The translations under genes were made by a program, and so were the position numbers. Below, piece after piece: positions 17,347 through 26,522 of a stretch of DNA of 60,830 nt. This DNA is from Dethiobacter sp. GTDB taxonomy: Bacteria; Bacillota_D; Dethiobacteria; Dethiobacterales; Dethiobacteraceae. Under the pieces are notes generated by a model. The model was not told the origin of the DNA, made no database searches, and saw nothing but the letters and a program-made list of their open reading frames with translations. The stretch spans positions 1 through 60,830 of the forward strand of contig JAGXSQ010000141.1 in NCBI GenBank assembly GCA_018333395.1, written 5' to 3'. The stretch's first letter is position 1; every line of letters starts with the position of its first letter.

Positions 17347-19033
17347 CCCCGATAATTTTGGCGCGAGCGAAAGTCTTGGCTACTTTCGTGATCTCCACCG
17401 TTACACATTCGCCGACATAGGCGCCGCCGCCCCGGACATCAAGGACAAAACCGCTGACCCGGGCTACGCCGTCATAAGGGTTGCCGGCGTGGGGCTCCTC
17501 AACAGTAACCTGGTGTCGTTCGCCGACCGCTACAGGGAAGGCTAAGCCAGCCACCGCCTCTGTTTTGCCGGTAGTCACTACCCGGTATTTTTCCACATGG
17601 ATCGTCTCGCTGCCTCGGACAAAAACGCTCTTGCCCGTTTCTTCCTCCAATTTGCGCAAATACGCTCCCCCCGGGCCGATAAATAACCCTGCCACATGCT
17701 GGTGCATCTCCAGTAACACCGCTTCATCATCAAGATTCCGGAGAAGGTGGCGGAGTTGCGCTTCTATTTTGGCACTGACTACATCTCCCGAGAGAACTTT
17801 GCCGCGACCTTCACAGTAGGGGCAGGGCTGTTGCAGTACGGCCCCTAAGCCCTGACGCGCTTTCTTCCGGGTCATTTCCACCAGACCAAGTCCTGTCAGT
17901 CCGAGAATGTGTGCTTTGGTCCTGTCATCTTTTAACTCTTTGGCCATTTTTTCCAAAATCAGGCGGCGGTGTTCCTCTTTTTCCATGTCAATAAAATCAA
18001 TAATGATGATGCCACCGATATCGCGCAGTCTGATCTGCCGCATAATTTCAGCGGCCGCCTCTAGGTTGGTTTTTAAAATCGTGTCCGCGAGGCTAGTCCT
18101 GCCGATATATTTGCCCGTATTAACGTCAATGACGGTCAGTGCTTCCGTATGGTCAAAGACTAGATTGCCGCCACAGTCGAGCCAAACGATCCGGGAAAGC
18201 GCCCTCTCTATTTCCGCATCCACGCCGAAAGCGTCAAAAATGGGCTCTCTGCCGCTATATAAACTGACACTCGTTTTTAAGCTGGGGTCCACGTATTCCA
18301 GAGCTTCGAGAATTTTCTCATATTCATAGCGCGTATCCACGAGCAACTGTTCGATCTGCTCGCTGAACAGATCCCGGATAATCCGATAAATGAGATCTAG
18401 GTCCTGATAGAGACGTTGCGGAGCCTGCTTTTGCTGAAAGCGAGACTGGATGCCTTCCCAGAGCGACAGAAGAAACTGCAGATCCTGCCGGAAGGCTTCC
18501 TCCTCCATCCCCTCACCCACCGTGCGGGCAATGAGCCCCATGCCTTCTGGGCGCAACGTGGCCATGATTTGCTTTAAGCGCTCGCGCTCCGCCGTGTTCT
18601 CAATACGGCGGGAAACGCCGCCGTATTCCGCCGTCGGCATTAAGACCAGGTGACGGCCGGGAATAGTGATTTGTCGGGTAAGCCGAGCGCCTTTGTTGCC
18701 AAATGGTTCTTTGACCACCTGCACCATAATTTCTTCCCCCGGACGGAGCAGGCGCTCAATGGCCTTGGCGCGCCTGGAGGTGTCTCCCGCAATCTCCCCG
18801 GCGGCCGGCACCACGGCTTCGTCGACGTAGAGGAAAGCGTTACGTTCCAGGCCTATATCGACAAAAGCAGCCTGCATGCCCGGCAGGACATTGGCCACCA
18901 CCCCTTTGTAAATGTTGCCTACCACGCGCAGGTGGACGGGCCGTTCCAGATAGATTTCCACTGGTCGGCCTTCTTCCAGCACCGCCACCCGAGTCTGCCT
19001 GTTGTCACAGTTGATAATAATCTTTTTGGGCAT
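17321..19033 (-). CDS. rng: Ribonuclease G/E family protein
   Basis: RNase E/G-type endoribonuclease of 570 residues, acting in rRNA and mRNA processing. An S1-like RNA-binding domain at the N-terminus (about residues 37-110) is followed by the catalytic core with the metal-binding Asp motifs VIDVNTGKY and [10 protein letters not shown] and the zinc link CPYCEGRGK. The last 70 residues look like a TRAM-type beta domain, common in the Clostridia versions. ATG at 19033 follows GAGGTGG. It overlaps DUF2344 upstream (29 bases) and uvrB downstream. The usual downstream genes rplU-rpmA-obg are absent here. Confidence 0.93.
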   Translation of the reverse strand: MPKKIIINCDNRQTRVAVLEEGRPVEIYLERPVHLRVVGNIYKGVVANVLPGMQAAFVDIGLERNAFLYVDEAVVPAAGEIAGDTSRRAKAIERLLRPGEEIMVQVVKEPFGNKGARLTRQITIPGRHLVLMPTAEYGGVSRRIENTAERERLKQIMATLRPEGMGLIARTVGEGMEEEAFRQDLQFLLSLWEGIQSRFQQKQAPQRLYQDLDLIYRIIRDLFSEQIEQLLVDTRYEYEKILEALEYVDPSLKTSVSLYSGREPIFDAFGVDAEIERALSRIVWLDCGGNLVFDHTEALTVIDVNTGKYIGRTSLADTILKTNLEAAAEIMRQIRLRDIGGIIIIDFIDMEKEEHRRLILEKMAKELKDDRTKAHILGLTGLGLVEMTRKKARQGLGAVLQQPCPYCEGRGKVLSGDVVSAKIEAQLRHLLRNLDDEAVLLEMHQHVAGLFIGPGGAYLRKLEEETGKSVFVRGSETIHVEKYRVVTTGKTEAVAGLAFPVAVGERHQVTVEEPHAGNPYDGVARVSGFVLDVRGGGAYVGECVTVEITKVAKTFARAKIIGDGYTNESF

Positions 19034-19709
19034 CAATAGCCACCTCGTTTTTATGCCACAATACCGCTAGGGGCGACTGCAGACGCTTTCCCACCGCCAG
19101 ATACAGCCCGATCCGGTGCGTCCGGACTGCTTCCGCAGGCAGACCCAGTGCTCCCAGCACCTCTTGCGGCTTCGCCCCCCCCTCTTGGTTCATTTTCAGC
19201 ACCATCCGCACGTCACGCCCGCAAAGCTCCAGACGCAGGAGCAACGGCCGCAAATCAAGCATCTTCTTACCTTTTTTCCCGCTTCTCTCTACGGAGAGGG
19301 TTGTGGACAACAACATTTGCTGTATCGCTGCGGCCAGCACGTCCTGTTCCTGCTCGTCTGCTTCGCAGAGCCAGCCTGCTGCGCCGATAAGCGACATCAA
19401 AGCGGCAATCTCAACGGGGACTTCCCGCCAGTCCAGCAGTACCAGGCCCTCCGGCAGGGTGTTTTGTAACCGCTGCCACTCCTCCGCACTTACGGGGCGG
19501 GTCAAAAAAATATCCAGGTATTCCGCCTCGCTGGTAGCGCCAACCGGCAGCGCCGAGGCGAAAGAGAGGCGCGGGTGAGGATTGAAACCAGCGCTGTACG
19601 CTACAGGCAGGCAGGCACGGCGCAAGGCTCGCTGCCAGCTGCGCAAGAGGTCCAGATGGGAAATAAAGCGCAGTTCTTTATCTTTGCTAAATTTAATCCA
19701 GTAGCGCAT
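19005..19709 (-). CDS. DUF2344 / radical SAM-linked protein (TIGR03936 type)
   Basis: Protein of 234 residues of the DUF2344 family, which occurs beside or fused to B12-type radical SAM proteins and next to rng in Bacillota. The N-terminal YWIKFSKDKELRFISHLDLL and GFNPHPRLSFASALPVG are characteristic. The biochemical role is unknown; a part in tRNA or rRNA modification has been guessed from context only. ATG at 19709 is chosen because AAGGAG stands nine bases upstream; an earlier in-frame start would add 32 residues with no ribosome site. It overlaps the radical SAM gene by 17 bases. Confidence 0.9.
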   Translation of the reverse strand: MRYWIKFSKDKELRFISHLDLLRSWQRALRRACLPVAYSAGFNPHPRLSFASALPVGATSEAEYLDIFLTRPVSAEEWQRLQNTLPEGLVLLDWREVPVEIAALMSLIGAAGWLCEADEQEQDVLAAAIQQMLLSTTLSVERSGKKGKKMLDLRPLLLRLELCGRDVRMVLKMNQEGGAKPQEVLGALGLPAEAVRTHRIGLYLAVGKRLQSPLAVLWHKNEVAIDAQKDYYQL

Positions 19710-21582
19710 CGTGACATACTCCTTCACTTTGGCGGCCCTCAGACCGGCAACTGTCCTCCGGTACCTGACATAGCGCAACAACGCCACAGCCAAGACAACC
19801 ATCACGACAGTCAGCAGTCACCTCTCCGGCCAGAGCACGCGCCCACTCCTGCAGTAGGAAGTGTTTGGCGACGCCGGTGTCAAGGTGATCCCAGGGTAAC
19901 GGCTCCTCCGGGTTAAGGTCACGGACCGCGTACTCTTCGAGGTCCAATCCGTGTTCCGCAAAAGCCTGCCGCCAGCGGGTATAGGAAAAATGTTCGTCCC
20001 AAGAGTCCAACCGGCAGCCTAGTGCTGCCGCCCGCGCAATTATGGCCCCGAGCATCCTGCCCCCACGAGCCAAGGCCGCCTCCAGAACACTGGAGGCGGC
20101 ATCGTGCCACTGAAACTCACGCCCAAAGCTGCGCAACTCTCGCTTCAGATACTCCTGCCGTCGCAATATTTCCTGCCGGGGAATCTGGCCTTGCCACTGG
20201 AAGGGGGTGTGCGGCTTGGGCACAAAAACAGCGGCAGAAATTGCTACCCGCGGCTTACCCCGCCCTCCTGACAGCCGGTAGGCTTCCACCACTTTACGCA
20301 CCAGCATGGCGATGCCGTGCAGATCCTCGTCTGTTTCCGTCGGCAAGCCAATCATAAAATATAGTTTGACGGCCGACCAACCGGCCCGGAAAGCGTCCGT
20401 AACAGCAGCCAGCAAGTCTTCTTCCGTGATATTTTTGTTAATCACATCACGTAGCCGCTGTGTACCAGCCTCGGGAGCAAAGGTAAGCCCGCTTTTGCGA
20501 ATACGCCGGACGTGCTGCGCCAGTTCCCCGGAAAAAGAATCGAGCCGCAGGGAAGGCAACGACAGAGAAACGCCTTTCTCGGCCAATTCACGTCCCAGCT
20601 CCTCCACTACCTGGCAGATCGCCCCAAAATCACCACTGCTCAAAGAGCTGAGGGCCATTTCCTCATAGCCGGTGCGCCTGACCATCTCATGCGCCAGCTT
20701 TTTGAGCTTGGCCACGCTCCGTTCCCGGACCGGACGGTAAACCATCCCCGCCTGACAAAAACGGCAACCCCGGGTGCAACCACGAAAAAGCTCCAAGACA
20801 AGGCGGTCGTGGACAATGGTGCCATACGGGACTACCGGCGCCCTAGGATAAGGTGCCTGCTCCAAACACGCCAGCACCGCCCGACGGACACGGGGCGGGA
20901 GATTTTCATGGACAGGAAACGTGCCTAAGTAGCGCCCTGAAACTGTAAATTTTTCCTGATACAGCCCTGGAACGTAAATTCCCCTAATCTGGGACAAATG
21001 ACGGAGCTTGTCCTGCCGGGAAGAAAATTTTTCTCCCGTCAGGGTCCGGATAACCGCCGGCAGCGCTTCTTCTCCATCCCCGAGAACAAAAAAGTCGAAA
21101 TAGTCGGCCAAAGGTTCGGGATTAAAAGCGCCTGGACCGCCGCCGGCCACCAGTGGGTCGCCCTCACCGCGCTGTGACGCCAGAAGTGGCACCCGGCCAA
21201 GTATCAGCATCTGCAAAATGGTGGCATAAGACAGTTCGTACTGCAGCGTAAAGCCTATTAAGTCAAAGGACGCCAGCGGCGTTGATGTTTCCAGGGAAAA
21301 AAGCGGCAGGTTTTCCGCCAACAGGAGCGACTCCAGGTCTGGGGCCGGTGCAAAGACACGTTCAGCCAGCCATTCCTCTGTCTCGTTGACAATATGATAG
21401 AGAATTTTCAAACCTAGATGCGACATCCCCACTTCGTACAAGTCAGGAAAGGCCAATACCGCCTTAAAGCGGACGGTGTGGTGCTCCTTTCTGACAGCGT
21501 TAAGCTCATTACCTAGATAGCGGGTCGGTTTTTGCACCCGCGGCAGAATTTTTTCCAGCAGATATTCGCGGTAAGAAAACAT
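19693..21582 (-). CDS. B12-binding-type radical SAM protein (TIGR03960 type)
   Basis: Radical SAM enzyme of 629 residues. The N-terminal half resembles a B12-binding fold, and the radical SAM core begins at the Cx3Cx2C motif in FRGCTRGCRFCQAG. The C-terminus has a further cysteine cluster (CRDGCLGCGVVALC) that could hold iron-sulfur. It is paired with the DUF2344 gene downstream, as in most Clostridia, where the two can be fused. ATG at 21582 is preceded by CGGAGG; an earlier start would add a spurious hydrophobic 22 residues. The substrate is unknown. Confidence 0.9.
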   Translation of the reverse strand: MFSYREYLLEKILPRVQKPTRYLGNELNAVRKEHHTVRFKAVLAFPDLYEVGMSHLGLKILYHIVNETEEWLAERVFAPAPDLESLLLAENLPLFSLETSTPLASFDLIGFTLQYELSYATILQMLILGRVPLLASQRGEGDPLVAGGGPGAFNPEPLADYFDFFVLGDGEEALPAVIRTLTGEKFSSRQDKLRHLSQIRGIYVPGLYQEKFTVSGRYLGTFPVHENLPPRVRRAVLACLEQAPYPRAPVVPYGTIVHDRLVLELFRGCTRGCRFCQAGMVYRPVRERSVAKLKKLAHEMVRRTGYEEMALSSLSSGDFGAICQVVEELGRELAEKGVSLSLPSLRLDSFSGELAQHVRRIRKSGLTFAPEAGTQRLRDVINKNITEEDLLAAVTDAFRAGWSAVKLYFMIGLPTETDEDLHGIAMLVRKVVEAYRLSGGRGKPRVAISAAVFVPKPHTPFQWQGQIPRQEILRRQEYLKRELRSFGREFQWHDAASSVLEAALARGGRMLGAIIARAAALGCRLDSWDEHFSYTRWRQAFAEHGLDLEEYAVRDLNPEEPLPWDHLDTGVAKHFLLQEWARALAGEVTADCRDGCLGCGVVALCQVPEDSCRSEGRQSEGVCHDALLD

Positions 21583-21686
21583 GGCAGCCTCCGGTAGAGA
21601 AAGAATAGACACTACTATTATTGTTCTCGCAAACGGCATTTTTAGCAATACTTCGCTATCTTACATGTCAAACCCTTCCTGCGTCT

Positions 21687-22580
21687 CTATTTTCGCCGTA
21701 AGACGGAGCGCATGGTAGCAGAAATTCCTCTCTGCATCAAGACCTCCACAACCTCATGCTCCATAGCCTCACCCAGCACTTGCCCATCCTTTTCCACCAC
21801 CACGATGCGATGGTACTTTTTCATGGCAAACAGGCGAAGCACATCTTTTAACGGGGCATCGGCGAGCGCCATCAGCGTCACCAACGGGATGACGCCTTCG
21901 GCTAGAAAAACCTGTTTCTTCCTAGTCAGACTGCGAATAAAAGCATAGATGGCCGCCGTCCGTTCGCGGGAGGCGGCGTAATAAAGAAAAAAAGCGGCGG
22001 CAAAAAGCGTCGCGTGAAAATGCCCTAGAAAATAGAGATAAAAACCGAGCATCGCCATTAGCGCGGAAATCAACAGACTGATACGTATGGCCAACTCTGT
22101 GGCCCGCCTGAACCCTAAAGTCGCTGAAAGTCTGGCACGCAAAATACGCCCGCCATCAAGCGGTAAGGCCGGCAATAAGTTGAAAGACCCGAGGACGATA
22201 TTGCAGCGAATAAAGAAAAGGAACATTTCGCTTTGTCGCCAGGGTGGTATGTTGGCATAGAATACCAGGGAAACAGCAACCAGGAAAAAATTAAACAACG
22301 GCCCGGCCAAAGCCACATTGTGTTCCACCTGCGGGTCTAGCTCCAGCACATCTTCAACTTTAGCCACACCGCCAAAGGGGAAGAGCATAATTTCCCCTGC
22401 TCCCAGGCCATGTGCCCGGGCCACCAGCAGGTGGACGACCTCGTGGGCTAGGACAAGGATAAATAAAATCAGCGTTTCCCACAGGTAGCCAAGAAACCCG
22501 AGAGTAAAAAGCAGGAGCACGAAGACCCAGTGAAAACGGATGTCAACCCCATTTACGCTACTGAATTTCAATTCCTTCAC
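21687..22580 (-). CDS. spoIVFB: M50 site-2-type metalloprotease, SpoIVFB-like
   Basis: Membrane-embedded zinc protease of 297 residues. The zinc motif HEVVH lies at residues 46-50 in a membrane helix and the third ligand in ALPLDGGRIL (Asp142), both typical of the site-2 protease family. About six membrane helices are followed by a C-terminal CBS-like domain (about 225-297). In Bacillus SpoIVFB cleaves pro-sigma-K in the mother cell. The start is GTG, directly abutting the stop of the SpoIVFA-like gene upstream, which supports the pairing. Whether the target here is sigma-K cannot be shown. Confidence 0.88.
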   Translation of the reverse strand: MKELKFSSVNGVDIRFHWVFVLLLFTLGFLGYLWETLILFILVLAHEVVHLLVARAHGLGAGEIMLFPFGGVAKVEDVLELDPQVEHNVALAGPLFNFFLVAVSLVFYANIPPWRQSEMFLFFIRCNIVLGSFNLLPALPLDGGRILRARLSATLGFRRATELAIRISLLISALMAMLGFYLYFLGHFHATLFAAAFFLYYAASRERTAAIYAFIRSLTRKKQVFLAEGVIPLVTLMALADAPLKDVLRLFAMKKYHRIVVVEKDGQVLGEAMEHEVVEVLMQRGISATMRSVLRRK

Positions 22581-23369
22581 CTAGTGAAGTGGACCCATGA
22601 ACTCCTGGGGATTCACCGGCCGGCCTTCTTTCCAGACTTCAAAGTGCAGAAAATCCTGGCCGGAATGATGTGCAGCAACCACGGCCAGCTGCTCACCTTG
22701 CCTGACGGTGTCACCGGCAACCACCTGAGGGTCGGCTAAGCGGCTGTAAATGGTCCTCAGATCTTCACCATGAGCCAGATAGACCGTCAACCCGTGGATA
22801 GGGTGTTCCTGGACCAGCATTACTGTCCCGGACAGTGCTGCGTACACAGGCGTTCCGGCTTCTGCCGCCACATCAATACCGTAGTTCATCTCCAGCCTCT
22901 GTCCGGAAGCATCTAGCCTCGTCCCATAGGGACTTAGCAAAACACCGCTAACCGGAGCTGCCATGGTTTCCTCGGCGGGCGTGTCCTCCACAACGTCAGG
23001 TTGGCGCCGCCAGTCAAAATCACGGAAAGAAGCCACTACCGGCCGCACCTGCTCCAGCACTTTCTCTGCGCTTGTCTCATGGACCGTAAGGTAACGGGCC
23101 GTGTCCGTAATCCTGTTTGTCAGTGGAAAATCCAGCAAGCTGAATAGTCCAAAAAAAATCACGGCCAGCGTTGCCGCCACTGTCTTTTCAAAAAAGTGTT
23201 CATGCAGCGGACGCAGCAATTGTCCGGGAACGTTTCCCCAGTGCAGCTGACGGCGTTCCGCAGAAGGCTCTTCCCAAAATTCTTTTCCCCTGGCAGTCCT
23301 CTGTAGCAGCTGTTCCCTTAGCAAAGAGCGGGAAAGCGACCTATTCCTTTTTTTTCGCACGCTGTCCAC
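22581..23369 (-). CDS. spoIVFA: SpoIVFA-like M23 family protein, degenerate active site
   Basis: Bitopic membrane protein of 262 residues: a basic cytosolic N-terminus, one membrane helix (about residues 62-82), and an outer LytM/M23 domain (about 138-258). The M23 metal site is incomplete: the first His is replaced by Asn162 (MNYGIDVAAEAGTPV) and the HxH pair is reduced to FLH (240-242). Loss of catalysis is expected for SpoIVFA, which inhibits and anchors SpoIVFB rather than cutting peptidoglycan. The position next to spoIVFB agrees. The gene symbol is assigned by context and domain. Confidence 0.8.
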   Translation of the reverse strand: MDSVRKKRNRSLSRSLLREQLLQRTARGKEFWEEPSAERRQLHWGNVPGQLLRPLHEHFFEKTVAATLAVIFFGLFSLLDFPLTNRITDTARYLTVHETSAEKVLEQVRPVVASFRDFDWRRQPDVVEDTPAEETMAAPVSGVLLSPYGTRLDASGQRLEMNYGIDVAAEAGTPVYAALSGTVMLVQEHPIHGLTVYLAHGEDLRTIYSRLADPQVVAGDTVRQGEQLAVVAAHHSGQDFLHFEVWKEGRPVNPQEFMGPLH

Positions 23370-23422
23370 CCCCAGAGCAGTTTGTCCTGAGGGATATATA
23401 TTCTCCTGACAAGAGAAATATT

Positions 23423-24532
23423 CTAGAACGTCAGTTTGTGGCGGCGCATGCCCACATTGAGCACCAAGCCCACAGCTATCAAGTTTGACACCAAGGAGCT
23501 ACCTCCGTACGACATAAACGGCAGAGTCAGCCCGGCAACAGGCATCACCCCGGTAGCCATGCCGATATTTACTAAAATCTGAAAAGTAAACATCCCGGCA
23601 ACACCGGTACAGACGAGGGCGCCGAAAGTGTCCTTAGCGCTGGCGGCAGTGCGGAGTATGCGAAAAACCATCAGGGCAAAGAGCACAAGTAGCGCCGCCG
23701 CCCCCAGAAAGCCCGTCTCTTCAGCTAGGACAGAAAAGATAAAGTCGGTGTGCTGTGCCGGCAAAAAAGCAAGTCGACTCTGTGTTCCCTCAACAAACAA
23801 TCCTTTCCCTCCTACGCCCCCTGAACCGATTGCAATCAAGGACTGCATTAGTTGGTAGCCGTAGCCGAGCGGGTACTTCCCCGGGTTAAGAAAAACAACG
23901 AAGCGCATTTTCTGATAATGCTGCATGCCATAAAAATAAAACAGGACACTTGAGGCGGCGCCCAGCACGATGTAGAGCAACAGGTGCCGCATTTTCGCTC
24001 CCGCCATGAAAAGCATCGAAAAGACAATGACAATGATCACAATGGAGGTGTCCAAGTCCGGTTGCCGCAGAATCAGTGCTGTCGGCACTAAAACATGGAT
24101 AAGGGCAGGAACGGTGCTAAAAAAAGAGTCAAAATTTCCCTCGCGTGACGCTAACAAACGTGCCAGCGAAACAATGAGGATAATTTTAGAAAACTCCGCA
24201 GGCTGGAAATCAAAAATTTTTAAATCCAGCCAGCGCTGAGCGCCACCTGCTTCCCTGCCGAAAAACAAAACCGCTATAAGGAGCAGCAAGTTTAAAACGT
24301 AAAGATAAGGCGCCAGACGATAGATTTGTGTATAGTCGATACTAAGAGTTGCCAGCAAAACCAGCAACCCCAAGATAATCCAGGTAGCCTGCCGTTTAGC
24401 ATAAAAAAAGGGGTCCCCGGAGCCATTCTCCAGCGTGGCGCTACTGATGACCAACAGGCTAACAAACATAATGGCGCAGACAATCAGCAACAGTAAAAAG
24501 TCAAAATTACGGAACAGACGACGGTCAAACAA
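23423..24532 (-). CDS. rodA: Rod shape-determining peptidoglycan polymerase RodA
   Basis: SEDS-family glycosyltransferase of 369 residues with about ten membrane helices, polymerising lipid II for the side wall together with PBP2. Family motifs: VGGKGLFVEGTQSRLAFLP and the C-terminal PFMSYGGSSLVSNLIAVGL. RodA rather than FtsW is suggested by length and by the mre-PBP2-min context. The start is TTG at 24532 after CCGGAGGG. A terminator-like hairpin lies only 24 bases upstream, leaving no room for a promoter between, so expression may depend on read-through. Confidence 0.92.
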   Translation of the reverse strand: MFDRRLFRNFDFLLLLIVCAIMFVSLLVISSATLENGSGDPFFYAKRQATWIILGLLVLLATLSIDYTQIYRLAPYLYVLNLLLLIAVLFFGREAGGAQRWLDLKIFDFQPAEFSKIILIVSLARLLASREGNFDSFFSTVPALIHVLVPTALILRQPDLDTSIVIIVIVFSMLFMAGAKMRHLLLYIVLGAASSVLFYFYGMQHYQKMRFVVFLNPGKYPLGYGYQLMQSLIAIGSGGVGGKGLFVEGTQSRLAFLPAQHTDFIFSVLAEETGFLGAAALLVLFALMVFRILRTAASAKDTFGALVCTGVAGMFTFQILVNIGMATGVMPVAGLTLPFMSYGGSSLVSNLIAVGLVLNVGMRRHKLTF

Positions 24533-24555
24533 GGTCTATTCCCTCCGGTCGAAAT

Positions 24556-24580
24556 AAAAAGCACGGGAAAGGTCCCGTAC
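24556..24580 (-). terminator. Terminator or attenuator between minE and rodA
   Basis: On the minus strand ACGGGA, loop CCTT, TCCCGT, then GC and five T. It lies 47 bases after the minE stop and 24 bases before the rodA start. It may end the min transcript partially and throttle rodA. Confidence 0.7.
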
Positions 24581-24627
24581 TAATTATAAAAGATTCTCCA
24601 CCTCCGGTAAAGTGGAAAGTCAAGGAA

Positions 24628-24894
24628 TCAGACATGGCGGTGAATAGCCTTGATCGCCAAGTTAGCTTCCAGGACAGCCGTTCCCTCAGAGCGGTGAATA
24701 ATAATCTGGGTATTTTTTTCATCTATTTCCATGTATTTGGAAATTACCTGAATAATTTCTTCCTTAATCCGGTCTAAAAATTCTGGGGAGACACCGGCAC
24801 GGTCGTGAACCAGCAGCACTCGCAGGCGCTCTTTAGCTATACCCTTGCTGTCCTGTCTGCCGGTCAGGATATTAAGCAAAGCACGGATATTCAT
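24628..24894 (-). CDS. minE: Cell division topological specificity factor MinE
   Basis: MinE, 88 residues, stimulates MinD ATPase and drives the pole-to-pole oscillation that keeps MinC away from mid-cell. The MinD-binding segment (AKERLRVLLVHDRAGVSPEF) lies at about residues 19-38 and the dimer topology domain follows. It is 17 bases downstream of minD. Presence of MinE means a Clostridia/Gram-negative-type Min system and not the DivIVA-MinJ type of Bacillus. Confidence 0.95.
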   Translation of the reverse strand: MNIRALLNILTGRQDSKGIAKERLRVLLVHDRAGVSPEFLDRIKEEIIQVISKYMEIDEKNTQIIIHRSEGTAVLEANLAIKAIHRHV

Positions 24895-24911
24895 TGAGCT
24901 GCACTTCCTTC

Positions 24912-25709
24912 CTAGCCGCCAAGGCCCATAATTTTCTTCAGCTTGCCAAACCAGGAATTTCTTCTGTAAATGTCTTGGAAAGGTACTTCTTCTCCAAGTA
25001 AGCGCCTGACAATACCGCGATAAGCCTGCCCTGACACAGCATTGTCCGCTGCAATAACTGGCTCTCCGCGGTTGGTAGAAACGATAATCTTCTCATCATC
25101 GGGGATAATGCCAATCAGTTCGATAGCCAAAATCTCCAGAATGTCGTCAATATCCATCATATCTCCACGCTTAACCATGTCAGGGCGGATGCGGTTAATA
25201 ATCAGGCGCGGCCCTCCCATCCCCGCCGCTTCCAGCAAGCCAATAATACGGTCGGCATCGCGCACAGCAGAAACTTCCGGCGTAGTAACAATCAAGGCGC
25301 GGTCTGCGCCGGCAATGGCGTTACGAAAACCCTGTTCTATTCCGGCAGGACAGTCAACCAGTATGTAGTCAAACTCTGCTTTTAATTCCTCGCACAGTTT
25401 TTTCATCTGCTCCGGGGTAACGGCGCTTTTGTCGCGGGTTTGCGCGGCAGGCAACAGGAACAGCGTCTCAAAGCGTTTATCACGTATTAAAGCCTGTTTA
25501 GTCCGGCAGCGCCCCTCTACCACGTCTACTAGGTCATAAACAATGCGATTTTCCAGCCCCATGACCACGTCCAGATTGCGCAAGCCGATATCAGCATCAA
25601 TCAAGACCACTTTCTTCCCCAGCAGAGCCAGCCCCACCCCCAGATTGGCCACGGTCGTCGTTTTGCCAACGCCGCCTTTGCCGGAGGTAATGACTAAGAC
25701 TTCGCTCAT
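24912..25709 (-). CDS. minD: Septum site-determining ATPase MinD
   Basis: MinD, 265 residues, a deviant Walker ATPase that binds membrane with ATP and carries MinC. The P-loop SGKGGVGKTTTVANLG is at the N-terminus, switch motif DCPAGIE near residue 120, and the membrane-targeting amphipathic helix (WFGKLKKIMGLGG) ends the protein. ATG at 25709 is used; GTG three codons earlier is possible and sits closer to AGGAAGG. It lies 14 bases after minC. Confidence 0.97.
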   Translation of the reverse strand: MSEVLVITSGKGGVGKTTTVANLGVGLALLGKKVVLIDADIGLRNLDVVMGLENRIVYDLVDVVEGRCRTKQALIRDKRFETLFLLPAAQTRDKSAVTPEQMKKLCEELKAEFDYILVDCPAGIEQGFRNAIAGADRALIVTTPEVSAVRDADRIIGLLEAAGMGGPRLIINRIRPDMVKRGDMMDIDDILEILAIELIGIIPDDEKIIVSTNRGEPVIAADNAVSGQAYRGIVRRLLGEEVPFQDIYRRNSWFGKLKKIMGLGG

Positions 25710-25723
25710 TTCCCTCACCCTTC

Positions 25724-26401
25724 CTAGCGCTCTGGCGCAGCTGTCTTAGTAACGATGGCAGCAATTAAAATCCGGTCATCAGCGATATAGGCATATTCAG
25801 CCTGGTCGGGCAGCGGCTGATTTTTATCCGGTGCCCTGGAAATTACATCCGCGATACGCAACTGCGTCGGCGCCAGACGCAGCGCTACAACCGAGGCTTT
25901 CCGGTCTCCCTTTGCTCCGGCATGAGCAATGCCGCGAATCGTGCCGAAGACAAAAATATCGCCTTCAGCGACAATTTCAGCGCCGGGATTAACATCGCCA
26001 ACTACAGTGACATGCCCAGGAAAGTGGACACCCTGACCGGAGCGAAGCGTCCGCTTAATCACCAGGGAGCGCCCCTCCTTAAACCCTTCCATTTGCAGGT
26101 CATCAATGCCGCCGCGTCGCCGCGCCGGTGGCACAACAACGGACCGGTCAGCCTGTGTCATGATTTCTGCCAGGTTCAGCCGGCTGTTATCGCGGATAAC
26201 CCTGACAAGCTGCTCCTTTTCTTCCTCTGAGAGTAGCCTGTTCCCGACATCAATGCGTACCTCTGCATCGGCAAAAAACGTCGCCCTTTGGCGCAGGCGC
26301 TGTCCCAAATCAGCAATAACATCTGCAAAGCTGACTCCATCCAGGCAGTAGATGGTCAGCCCTTCTTTTGTTCCTTTAAACTCCACAGCTATTTTCTTCA
26401 T
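25724..26401 (-). CDS. minC: Septum site-determining protein MinC
   Basis: MinC, 225 residues, inhibits FtsZ polymerisation. The N-terminal FtsZ-inhibiting domain (about residues 1-100) is joined by a proline- and arginine-rich linker to the C-terminal right-handed beta-helix (about 120-220; GHVTVVGDVNPGAEIVAEGD), which binds MinD. ATG at 26401 follows a G-rich ribosome site; an upstream start would add nine residues. It is the first min gene, 121 bases after mrdA, in a gap that holds only a short T-less hairpin. Confidence 0.95.
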   Translation of the reverse strand: MKKIAVEFKGTKEGLTIYCLDGVSFADVIADLGQRLRQRATFFADAEVRIDVGNRLLSEEEKEQLVRVIRDNSRLNLAEIMTQADRSVVVPPARRRGGIDDLQMEGFKEGRSLVIKRTLRSGQGVHFPGHVTVVGDVNPGAEIVAEGDIFVFGTIRGIAHAGAKGDRKASVVALRLAPTQLRIADVISRAPDKNQPLPDQAEYAYIADDRILIAAIVTKTAAPER

Positions 26402-26522
26402 AGAAGCCCCCCGTGCCACAATAACCAAAACTAACGGATGCTACTTCGGCAACAACCGGCAAAATCCTGCCTGTACGCTAAAATAGCGTCAAATCATGCC
26501 TTGAAAAAGCCGCACACCGCGC

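Noticed and set aside
26429..26522. Terminator between mrdA and minC
   Set aside because: A short ACGCTA/TAGCGT hairpin is present but has no T-run after it on the coding strand.
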